Below, in pieces: positions 1 through 6,067 of a stretch of DNA of 7,175 nt (its first letter is position 1; the number at the start of each line of letters is the position of its first letter). Under the pieces are notes generated by a model. That model was not told the origin of the DNA, searched no databases, and worked only from the letters and a program-made list of their open reading frames with translations. The position numbers and the translations under genes are program-made. The DNA lies in the NCBI GenBank assembly GCA_002482405.1, contig DLFX01000228.1:4352-11526 (forward strand), given 5' to 3'. Source of the stretch: Firmicutes bacterium UBA7709. Its GTDB lineage: Bacteria > Bacillota_A > Clostridia > Peptostreptococcales > Anaerovoracaceae.

Positions 1-1904
1 AAGCCTTCCTCTATGGTGAAGAAGATATCGCCGCATTCCGGGCCGCTTGTGCCGAAAAGTACGGCGTCCTTGTTTCTCAGCGCCACCCCGACGACACGTT
101 TTCCGGTGGTTTCATCCCTGTAATTGTATAAATCGGAAATGATCTGTTCTTCCAGGTCATATTTGTCACTGGGGTCCACAATGCCGGATTTGTCGCGGCC
201 TTTGAGGTTGATATAGATGTAATTGCTTCGGATCTGAACGGCCCGCGTCTTTTCCCAATCCACTTCATCCATGGGATTGCCGTCAGAATCCCTTTTCAGA
301 ACGGTGTAGCCGAGTTCCTCCATCATACGTGTATTGAGGCCGGCATATTCTCCGAGGATCGGCGGTACATTTTCGCCCACCAGAAGCCCATGATCCGACA
401 CGATGAAGATGGTGTATCCCTCGTTCAAATAGTGCAGAAAGCGTCCGAGATAGCGGTCGGTCTGAACGTAGAAGTCTTCGATCAACTTTTGATAGACCTT
501 TTCATCGGTATACTTCCACGGCTCCAGAGTCTTTCCCAGGTGCCAGATCTGATGACCGGCGCAGTCGATATTATGGAGATGGCTGAATACCGCGTCGTAT
601 CCTTCATGGTCGAGAAGGTATGAAAGGCTGTCCGCCTGCCATTGGCAGTAGATATCCCAGGAAGGTTCAAAAACCTGGTCCACCAGATCGGAATCCTCGC
701 CCCCTATAAGGCTGACCGGGGGGATATGGCCCACATTTCTCAATATTGAATCATGGAGAGAAGCCGGATGCCAGAGCATGTGATTGGTGATATCCAGGGC
801 ATTGCTGATCCATAGACGGAGATTTGTTCCGTCGGGATTCAATTTCAACAGCTTATAAGAACGGCAGCTCGGTTTTGTGACGCCCTTTTTTGTCGCGTCG
901 TCTATGACGCCCGAGACCATTTTGCCTTTTTCAAGGGTGGCAAAGGGTTCGCCGTCGGTCTTTGAACGGTAAAGGGAAACCGCGTCACAGGCGCCGTCTT
1001 TCCGGGTGACGAGGCCGAATCGCTCTTCTTTTCCACCTGAAATAAAAAAGGTGAATTCCAGCGCGTCGTCCGGCGCGTCCTGCCAGCCCGCCGCAGGTTT
1101 TAAAGGTGAAAAAATCCTGTCATAAGCCACCTTGGCTCCGATCATCATCTCCGTATCGTCGAGGTTTTTCACGTAAGTCCTGATTTCTCCGCCTTGCCGG
1201 GCCCCGTCTCCCCACCAGAGCTCCATCATCTCATCATCCGTGTCTTCATCTGAAGGGATCGGAGTCCTGACGGCGCGCGACGCTTCTTCCTTCGGGGATT
1301 CGCCCCTGTCGGCACAGGGACTCATTTCGCCGGAGAAGACTTCTCCCAGATCGGTGATATTGCAGCCGACTCCGGCCGCTTTCTGCGTATGGGGGATAAA
1401 ACTCAGAGCCTTGGTGTCGTCAGAGGCATAGACGATCTTCTCCCAGTCCATCTGGGCGACGCCCATGTTGACGGAGCCCGGCTGAGTGCCGTCTACTACG
1501 TCAAGGAGAGGGCTGTCGGAGGTCGGAGGCCAGGAAGAGCCGGGCCAATGCCATACCAGAGTCTTTAAACCTGCCTCAGCCGTCGCGTTCCAGATCTGCT
1601 CCGCTTTGCAATTCCTCGAATCCATGTTATATACAACGGCATCGAGGCTTTCGGGAGATTGACGCCAATAGCAGGTTATTCCGTGGGTGCCCGGATAAGC
1701 CCCGGTGGCCAGCGTCGTCCAGCAGGGCGGCGTAATCGTGGGATGAGCGCCCAGCATGTCCAGCCCCGCTCTCACAGAACCAAGCTCCAGATATTTCTTT
1801 ATATTGGGCAGTTTTCCTTCATCCGCCATTCTTCTGGCGGTGGCCGGGTCCATCCCGTCGATTCCAAGGACAATCAGTTTGCGTGTTCTTGCCGTTCGAT
1901 CCAT
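1..1904 (-). CDS. alkaline phosphatase superfamily phosphohydrolase (type I phosphodiesterase/nucleotide pyrophosphatase-like), C-terminus off window
   Basis: The reading frame stays open from an ATG at 1904-1902 to the left edge (634 codons plus 2 bases), with GGAGG at 1915-1911 six bases before the start. The N-terminus begins RKLIVLGIDGMDP with no signal peptide, so the protein is probably cytoplasmic. Visible active-site motifs of the alkaline phosphatase superfamily are metal-binding D16 (GIDGMD), a nucleophile region PTITPPCWTTLATG with T58 the likely nucleophile, D447 and H451 (HNIDCAGH), and D504-H505 (SDHG). The last metal-binding histidine should lie just past the window edge. A Thr nucleophile argues for a phosphodiesterase, pyrophosphatase or phosphonoacetate-hydrolase-like enzyme rather than a formylglycine sulfatase. 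About 390 residues separate T58 from D447, far more than in ordinary nucleotide pyrophosphatases, so there is a large insert, including an acidic stretch near residues 218-232. The substrate cannot be named. It is divergent from lysR. Confidence 0.9.
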   Translation of the reverse strand, partial: MDRTARTRKLIVLGIDGMDPATARRMADEGKLPNIKKYLELGSVRAGLDMLGAHPTITPPCWTTLATGAYPGTHGITCYWRQSPESLDAVVYNMDSRNCKAEQIWNATAEAGLKTLVWHWPGSSWPPTSDSPLLDVVDGTQPGSVNMGVAQMDWEKIVYASDDTKALSFIPHTQKAAGVGCNITDLGEVFSGEMSPCADRGESPKEEASRAVRTPIPSDEDTDDEMMELWWGDGARQGGEIRTYVKNLDDTEMMIGAKVAYDRIFSPLKPAAGWQDAPDDALEFTFFISGGKEERFGLVTRKDGACDAVSLYRSKTDGEPFATLEKGKMVSGVIDDATKKGVTKPSCRSYKLLKLNPDGTNLRLWISNALDITNHMLWHPASLHDSILRNVGHIPPVSLIGGEDSDLVDQVFEPSWDIYCQWQADSLSYLLDHEGYDAVFSHLHNIDCAGHQIWHLGKTLEPWKYTDEKVYQKLIEDFYVQTDRYLGRFLHYLNEGYTIFIVSDHGLLVGENVPPILGEYAGLNTRMMEELGYTVLKRDSDGNPMDEVDWEKTRAVQIRSNYIYINLKGRDKSGIVDPSDKYDLEEQIISDLYNYRDETTGKRVVGVALRNKDAVLFGTSGPECGDIFFTIEEG

Positions 1905-1942
1905 AGTTAACCTCCATCGTTTCCAAATCGCAGAAAAATTCC

Positions 1943-1971
1943 TTGACGGAAAGCTGTAAAAAAGATATAGT
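1943..1971 (+). promoter_or_regulatory. sigma-A-type promoter of the LysR gene
   Basis: The -35 element TTGACG (1943-1948) and the -10 element TATAGT (1966-1971) are separated by exactly 17 bases. Transcription would start near 1978 and give a leader of about 75 nt before the TTG start at 2055. The -35 and -10 elements lie within the predicted 5' leader of the phosphohydrolase transcript. Confidence 0.6.
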
Positions 1972-1984
1972 ATCTAAAACATAT

Positions 1985-2011
1985 AAATCATATATGAATA
2001 ATATGAATTGG
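1985..2011. repeat. shared 27-bp box, copy 1 (candidate LysR operator)
   Basis: This segment matches 3176-3202 at 24 of 27 positions, with differences at 1998, 2001 and 2008. The core is the palindrome TCATATATGA (1988-1997 region), followed by a second TATGAA. The similarity stops sharply on the left side. It lies between the phosphohydrolase and lysR, where LysR-type regulators typically bind. Assignment to this regulator is inferred from position and from the second copy in front of the importer genes. Confidence 0.6.
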
Positions 2012-2015
2012 TCAA
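1987..2015 (-). promoter_or_regulatory. sigma-A-type promoter of the phosphohydrolase gene
   Basis: On the minus strand TTGACC (2015-2010) and TATGAT (1992-1987) are separated by exactly 17 bases. The start would be near 1980, leaving a leader of about 75 nt before the ATG at 1904. It points at the lysR promoter, with predicted start sites only a few bases apart. The 27-bp shared box (1985-2011) covers the -10 element, the whole spacer and the edge of the -35 element, so a protein bound there would directly control this promoter. Confidence 0.6.
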
Positions 2016-2042
2016 GCGCAAATTATTTTTTTTATTCGTCAT

Positions 2043-2057
2043 GGAGGTGATCGCTTG
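2043..2057 (+). promoter_or_regulatory. ribosome binding site setting the TTG start of lysR
   Basis: GGAGGTG (2043-2049) precedes TTG at 2055 with normal spacing (7 bases after GGAGG). The nearby ATG at 2041 overlaps the Shine-Dalgarno sequence and reaches a stop after five codons, so it cannot be the start. The TTG start gives the expected LysR N-terminus (MKFEQLYFF). Confidence 0.8.
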
Positions 2058-2960
2058 AAATTTGAGCAGTTATATTTTTTCAGGGAAGCAGCGAAGTATC
2101 ATTCAATTTCAGTGGCGGCAGAAAAAAACTTCATGTCCCAATCCTCCATCAGCTATTCCATCATCAATCTGGAAAAAGAGCTGGGGACGGAGCTTCTGAA
2201 GAGGACAAACGCGGGCGTCACACCGACACAGATAGGAGAGCTGGTGCTCCGAAAGGCAGAGGACATTTTTAAGGCCGTCGATGAGATCACGGAGGTGGCC
2301 GGAGAACTGAGGACTTCCGGCGAGGTGCATATCGCCTGTATTCCATGGGTCTGCGACTGGATCATTCCAAAGGCGTCGCAAAGGCTGAACTGCCATAAGG
2401 CAGACATCCTTCTTTCCGTAACGACAGCGGAAAGCAGCCAGGTAGCCCATGAGGTTTCATCGGGCATTTCAAAATTTGGAGTCCTGATCAAATATGGCGA
2501 GTTGAAGCGCAATACTGATCTGAGATATACGCCTTTGTTCCGTGATGAGTACGTGCTCTATGTGGGAAGGCGCTCCCCTTATTGGGAAAAAGAAAGCATT
2601 TCCTACGGTGAGCTGGTAAAAGAGCCCTATATCGCCTACCGGGATGAATTCAGAAAATATAACGGAGGGCTGACGAACATGATCGGAACGGATCAGATGC
2701 CCAATGTCGTATTTCGGACCGACAGCCTGGATTCCGTCAGAAGCATGATCACTCATAATAACTTTGTCGCTCTTTTCCCGGGATATATGTCGGAAAATGA
2801 TTCTTATGTCCAAAGCGGCCGGATCAGAAGGCTGGCGGTTTCAGATAAAAATATGGAATTTGAAGTCGGATATGTTGAAAGCATCAAGTATAAGATGAAG
2901 GAGATCGATAAGATCGTATTGAATGCCATCAAGGAAACCGTCGGAGCAATAAAGCCATAG
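2055..2960 (+). CDS. LysR-type transcriptional regulator
   Basis: This 301-residue protein has the standard length and layout of LysR-type regulators. Residues 2-61 form the winged helix-turn-helix (KFEQLYFFREAAKYHSIS, then AAEKNFMSQSSISYSI and LEKELGTELLKR). A linker helix runs to about residue 85, and residues 90-297 form the effector-binding domain of the periplasmic-binding-protein fold. It starts at TTG with a strong Shine-Dalgarno sequence. It is divergent from the phosphohydrolase and upstream of the importer genes on the same strand. LysR regulators commonly control a divergent neighbour and nearby operons in response to a small effector, so this one is the prime candidate for binding the 27-bp boxes at 1985-2011 and 3176-3202. 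The effector is not evident; a sulfonate-like compound or sulfur status is a guess from context. Confidence 0.93.
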   Translation: MKFEQLYFFREAAKYHSISVAAEKNFMSQSSISYSIINLEKELGTELLKRTNAGVTPTQIGELVLRKAEDIFKAVDEITEVAGELRTSGEVHIACIPWVCDWIIPKASQRLNCHKADILLSVTTAESSQVAHEVSSGISKFGVLIKYGELKRNTDLRYTPLFRDEYVLYVGRRSPYWEKESISYGELVKEPYIAYRDEFRKYNGGLTNMIGTDQMPNVVFRTDSLDSVRSMITHNNFVALFPGYMSENDSYVQSGRIRRLAVSDKNMEFEVGYVESIKYKMKEIDKIVLNAIKETVGAIKP

Positions 2961-3102
2961 CGATAGCTGCTATTAATGTAACCGCTCAGGAATGCTTGAA
3001 GGGTTATAAGCTATGGCTTCCTCCAACGCTTGACTCAGCCATGGCATATAGCCTCTTCATCCAAATTTTCTGGGCGGTTACATCATTAATGGCTATGCTA
3101 TG
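2956..3102. other. long imperfect hairpin (~147 nt), possible structured RNA or MITE-like element
   Basis: Two arms fold back almost end to end. CATAGC (2956-2961) pairs with 3097-3102, ATAGC (2963-2967) with 3092-3096, ATTAAT (2972-2977) with 3085-3090, and GTAACCGC (2978-2985) with 3074-3081. Further pairs are 2986-2992 with 3067-3073, TGAAG (2997-3001) with 3055-3059, 3002-3008 with 3047-3053, and 3010-3018 with 3037-3045. I count about 54 pairs including a few G-U, small bulges, one internal loop and an 18-nt apical loop (3019-3036). It starts within the last codons of lysR and includes its stop codon. No T-run follows on either strand, so it is not a classic terminator. It contains no recognised gene. 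An inserted palindromic element or a processed hairpin RNA are the main alternatives. Confidence 0.7.
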
Positions 3103-3151
3103 AAAATATTGAATACCCCGTATGAAAGAAAAGGGCGTTCCCTATCGGACC

Positions 3152-3171
3152 TAATTACGTTAACGTAATTA
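3152..3171. promoter_or_regulatory. perfect 20-bp palindrome, candidate operator
   Basis: The sequence TAATTACGTTAACGTAATTA reads identically on both strands, and the symmetry ends exactly at 3152 and 3171. It lies 28 bp before the permease ATG and overlaps the -35 region of the predicted importer promoter. Such a site would suit a dimeric repressor or activator. It resembles neither the 27-bp shared box nor anything else in the window, so a second regulator is possible. Confidence 0.6.
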
Positions 3172-3189
3172 CATAAAATCATATATGAT
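3160..3189 (+). promoter_or_regulatory. probable promoter of the importer operon
   Basis: TTAACG (3160-3165) and TATGAT (3184-3189) are separated by 18 bases; an alternative -10 is TAAAAT at 3174-3179. The -35 element overlaps the right half of the 20-bp palindrome and the -10 element lies in the shared box. If TATGAT is used, the transcript starts around 3196, almost at the permease ATG. This assignment is weaker than the two promoters in the 1905-2054 region. Confidence 0.4.
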
Positions 3190-3202
3190 TACTATGAAAT
3201 GG
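3176..3202. repeat. shared 27-bp box, copy 2 (candidate LysR operator)
   Basis: This is the second copy of the box at 1985-2011 (24 of 27 identical). Here its core is a perfect 12-bp palindrome, ATCATATATGAT (3178-3189). The box runs through the permease ATG (3199-3201), so it overlaps both the probable -10 element and the translation start. It links the importer to the phosphohydrolase/lysR control region. Confidence 0.6.
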
Positions 3203-3987
3203 AGGGCGAGATCATTAACAGCATCAACAGGAGATATAATATAAGCATTTTAACGGGCGCCGTGATTCTGATTCTCTGGATGGCTGTGACGTGGAATCAC
3301 AGGATTTCGAGCATTATTATCCCCTCGCCCCTTGAAATGTGGACCTGCTTTCTGGACCTACTGCGAAACGGATACAAAGGGTATACCTTGTGGGCCCATT
3401 TAGGGGCGAGTCTGAGAAGGCTTATGGCTGCATATTCTATCGCTGTTCTGACGGCGATCCCCCTGGGCCTTCTCAGCGGCTATTCCGAAAAGGTCAGAGC
3501 TATCTTTGAACCCATCATCGCGTTTATAAGGCCCCTTCCGCCATTAGGCTACTATACGATCATCATTCTGTGGATGGGGATCGGCGACGGCTCCAAGATA
3601 TTCCTTTTGTTTCTGGGAGCTTTTGCACCGATTTTCGTTTCCTGCGTTGCCGGGGTTACCCGCGTGAAACAGGACTACATCAACCGCGCCAGGACGCTGG
3701 GAGCCAACAAAGGACAAATTTTCGCATGCGTGATCCTGCCGTCGTCCCTGCCGGATATCTTCGTCGGTTTGAGAAATGCCATGAGCGGAGCCTACGCAAC
3801 CTCCGTAGCCGCGGAAATGGTGGCGGCGGCGTCGGGAATCGGCTGGATGGTTCTGGACGCAAGCAAATACCTGCGCAGCGACGTGATCTTTGTAGGAATC
3901 ATCATCATGGGCATTACGGGGATCATGCTGGATAAGATACTGCTTTATCTGGAAAAGAAGATCATATTCTGGAAAGGCCAAAGTTGA
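3199..3987 (+). CDS. tauC: TauC/SsuC-type ABC transporter permease
   Basis: This 262-residue inner-membrane permease belongs to the nitrate/sulfonate/taurine importer class. The first membrane segment is at about 15-33, followed by IPSP (41-44), further segments at about 73-93, 118-150 and 195-217, and a last one at about 228-250. The cytoplasmic loop that contacts the ATPase is visible around 163-190 (RARTLGANKGQIFACVILP), and RPLPPLGYY (111-119) matches the RPVPPLAY signature of E. coli TauC as I recall it. The binding protein and ATPase follow it. The start is uncertain. ATG 3199 is the only canonical start downstream of an in-frame stop at 3166, but it has no Shine-Dalgarno before it, while GGAGGG lies just inside the frame at 3201-3206. 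The substrate, perhaps taurine or another sulfonate, is inferred from family resemblance. Confidence 0.9.
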   Translation: MEGEIINSINRRYNISILTGAVILILWMAVTWNHRISSIIIPSPLEMWTCFLDLLRNGYKGYTLWAHLGASLRRLMAAYSIAVLTAIPLGLLSGYSEKVRAIFEPIIAFIRPLPPLGYYTIIILWMGIGDGSKIFLLFLGAFAPIFVSCVAGVTRVKQDYINRARTLGANKGQIFACVILPSSLPDIFVGLRNAMSGAYATSVAAEMVAAASGIGWMVLDASKYLRSDVIFVGIIIMGITGIMLDKILLYLEKKIIFWKGQS

Positions 3988-4024
3988 TTAACAAAACAAA
4001 TCAAATCAATGGGAGGAACATCAA

Positions 4025-5116
4025 ATGAAATTTATAAAAAAAATATTAATTGTGAGCTTGGTATTTATTCTGTCCGCTCAGTTTTTCGCATGCGGATCAA
4101 AAGACGCTGAAAACGAATCATCGGGAAATTCGGCGTCGGCTTCGGCTTCGGATACAAACAAAGATCCGATCACAGGGGAAGCTTATCCTGATCAGATCAA
4201 CGTCGGAATCATCGAAGGCGGTCCGGAGTCAGCTATTTTGGTTCAGGAAGACTATTTAAAGGAAATCGGGGTCAAAGTAAATGCCGTCACATATTCGGCG
4301 GGGACCGATATCAATAACGCTGTCGTCTCGGGAGATGTGGACGTGGCGACGCTAGGTTCCTCTCCGGTCTCCCTGGGCATAGCCAACGGTATAGGCTATA
4401 AAGTGGTCTTTGCGCCCTATGTTGAGGGCGGAAACATCGAGGCGCTGGTTGTGAAAAAGGATTCCGGCGTCAGCACCGTAGCCGGTCTGAAGGGAAAGAC
4501 CATCGGCACTCCATTCGGCACAACGTCCCATTATGCGCTGCTGAACGCATTGGAACTGGGCGGTTTAAGCGCGTCGGACGTTGAGATTCTCGGGCTGGGT
4601 GGCCAGGATATCGTGGCAGCCTGGACCCGCGGAGACATCGATGCGGCATATATATGGAGTCCGGCTTTGGATGAATGCGTGAAGAACGGCGGTTCCATCA
4701 TTACAAATGACGGCGAACTGGCGGAGCAGGGCGTTCTGATCCCGGAGGTCGGCGTGGCAAGAAACGAATTTGCAGAGAAATATCCAACCCTTGTAAGCCA
4801 GTATGTCAAGGCCCTCATCAAGACCTATGAGCTGGCCCAGAACGACCCGAATCAGGCTGCGAAGGATGTTGCGGCCTGGGAAGGCATTGCAGAGGAAAGC
4901 GCAAAAGGTCAGATCGCCGACAACATCTGGGTTTCCGGGGAAGATCAATTGACAGGGGACTATCTCGGCACCTCCGGGAAGAAGGGTAAGCTGGCCGGAA
5001 TATTGAAGACCATCGCGGATTTTCATCAAGAGCAGGGAAACATCGGAAAATCGCCGGACGTTAAGATATTTGAGGACGCCATCGATCCGTCTTTTGTTGA
5101 AACAGCTTTAAAATAG
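4025..5116 (+). CDS. tauA: TauA-like substrate-binding lipoprotein of an ABC importer
   Basis: This 363-residue binding protein captures the ligand outside the membrane and delivers it to the permease. A lipoprotein signal peptide (residues 1-22) ends in QFFA before C23, which would be lipidated as usual in Gram-positives. A Ser/Ala-rich linker (about 33-45) leads into the binding fold from about residue 57. Several segments resemble E. coli TauA: LGSSP (110-114), NIEALVVKK (137-145), TTSHY (166-170) and AAWTRGDIDAAYIWSPAL (198-215). The overall class is the sulfonate/nitrate/taurine binding family. GGGAGG at 4011-4016 lies eight bases before the ATG. The gap to the permease stop is 37 bp and to the ATPase gene 10 bp, so all three genes are very probably one operon. 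Taurine is the best guess for ligand, but other sulfonates or similar amine acids are possible. Confidence 0.9.
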   Translation: MKFIKKILIVSLVFILSAQFFACGSKDAENESSGNSASASASDTNKDPITGEAYPDQINVGIIEGGPESAILVQEDYLKEIGVKVNAVTYSAGTDINNAVVSGDVDVATLGSSPVSLGIANGIGYKVVFAPYVEGGNIEALVVKKDSGVSTVAGLKGKTIGTPFGTTSHYALLNALELGGLSASDVEILGLGGQDIVAAWTRGDIDAAYIWSPALDECVKNGGSIITNDGELAEQGVLIPEVGVARNEFAEKYPTLVSQYVKALIKTYELAQNDPNQAAKDVAAWEGIAEESAKGQIADNIWVSGEDQLTGDYLGTSGKKGKLAGILKTIADFHQEQGNIGKSPDVKIFEDAIDPSFVETALK

Positions 5117-5126
5117 GGAATTTATT

Positions 5127-5960
5127 ATGAACAGCCAAAATCAAAAAAATGATGACAGAAGTCCCGGCGTGGAAAGTTTTTTCGAGACGACGAACGAACT
5201 GATTTCCATGGAAAATGTGTCGCTGAAATACGGCGGCGGAGACGGTGAAATTCCGGCCATTGAAAATGTAAGCTTCAATATTTATCCCGGGGAATTCGTC
5301 TGCGTCATGGGCCCCAGCGGATGCGGAAAGAGCACTCTGCTGAATATCCTGGCGGGATTTATCTCTCCCACAGGCGGATCGGTAAGGCTCAATCAGACGG
5401 AGATCAAAGGCATTGATTCCGACAGAGGCGTAGTTTTCCAGCAGCCGCCCCTCTATGAATGGTATTCCGTCCGAAGGAATATCGCTTTCGGTCCGATGAT
5501 GAAGAAGGTTCCGAGGGAGAAAATCAGGGAAGAGGTGGAGACATATCTCGAAAGGGTCGGTCTGAGCGAATTTGCGGATAAAAGAGTCTATGAGCTATCC
5601 GGGGGAATGAAGCAGAGAACAGCCATTGCAAGCGCATTGATCAACAATCCGAAAATCCTGCTGATGGATGAGCCCTTTGGCGCGCTGGACGCCCTGACAA
5701 GGGAGCAGATGCAGGACCTGATCCGAAAAATATGGTGGAATACGGGCAAGACGATCTTCTTCATCACCCATGACGTGGATGAGGCCTTGATGCTGGGGAC
5801 GCGGATACTGGTCATGTCAAAGCATCCCGGCAGAATCATCGCGGACCTCTCTGTGGGCTTCACGAGAAGCATGATCCAGGACATTTCGGATGACGTGAGG
5901 TATACGGAGAAGTTCCATAGCGAACGAAAGGAGATCCTGAAGCTGATCAACGAGCAATAA
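5127..5960 (+). CDS. tauB: TauB/SsuB-type ABC transporter ATPase
   Basis: This 277-residue cytoplasmic ATPase drives the importer. All nucleotide-binding motifs are intact: Walker A GPSGCGKST (62-70), Q-loop Q105 (VVFQQ), signature LSGGM (157-161), Walker B ILLMDE (177-182), D-loop GALD (185-188) and switch histidine H215 (ITHD). GALDALTREQMQ and SKHPGRI are typical of the nitrate/sulfonate/taurine ATPase group. AGGGA at 5115-5119, overlapping the upstream stop codon, precedes the ATG by seven bases and supports this start. The protein therefore has about 26 extra polar residues before the usual N-terminal strand (ISMENVSLKYGG); an internal ATG at residue 28 has no good ribosome binding site. 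No terminator is seen after the gene. Confidence 0.93.
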   Translation: MNSQNQKNDDRSPGVESFFETTNELISMENVSLKYGGGDGEIPAIENVSFNIYPGEFVCVMGPSGCGKSTLLNILAGFISPTGGSVRLNQTEIKGIDSDRGVVFQQPPLYEWYSVRRNIAFGPMMKKVPREKIREEVETYLERVGLSEFADKRVYELSGGMKQRTAIASALINNPKILLMDEPFGALDALTREQMQDLIRKIWWNTGKTIFFITHDVDEALMLGTRILVMSKHPGRIIADLSVGFTRSMIQDISDDVRYTEKFHSERKEILKLINEQ

Positions 5961-6008
5961 GCGGGCAATCGCATAAAGTCGGGGCGGTCTTGGAATAATA
6001 GAGGCATG

Positions 6009-6034
6009 GGTACTAAAGACTGCTAAAAAGTACC
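6009..6034. promoter_or_regulatory. small inverted repeat upstream of katE
   Basis: GGTACT (6009-6014) and AGTACC (6029-6034) are inverted copies separated by 14 bases, about 34 bp before the catalase start. They could be a spaced operator or a weak stem-loop in the leader. With only six pairs, chance is a real alternative. The rest of the 107-bp gap shows no convincing promoter and no terminator. Confidence 0.3.
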
Positions 6035-6067
6035 AGAGGCAGATAAAGGCAGGAAAGGAGATTTATT

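Noticed and set aside
58..64. TPPCW motif in the phosphohydrolase as a sulfatase formylglycine site (residue coordinates 58-62 of the protein)
   Set aside because: The sulfatase signature C/S-x-P-x-R is absent; the position fits the Thr nucleophile of phosphodiesterase relatives.
390..1959. Several short plus-strand open frames (390-623, 1240-1431, 1659-1910, 1756-1959)
   Set aside because: They lie opposite the phosphohydrolase, lack family features and good ribosome binding sites, and the minus frame has intact active-site motifs.
2109..2813. Minus-strand open frames opposite lysR
   Set aside because: They are antisense shadows of a well-recognised LysR protein, with no motif or ribosome binding site of their own.
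2956..3102. Reading the long hairpin as the rho-independent terminator of lysR
   Set aside because: The stem is several times too long and is followed by AAAATATT rather than a T-run; the minus side has no T-run either.
3131..3143. Small AGGG/CCCT stem before the 20-bp palindrome
   Set aside because: It has only four pairs with a four-base loop and no T-run, so chance is the best explanation.
3544..3981. A 145-residue minus frame and a 121-residue plus frame within the permease gene
   Set aside because: Both overlap the TauC-like frame completely and translate to arginine/histidine-rich nonsense typical of shifted frames.
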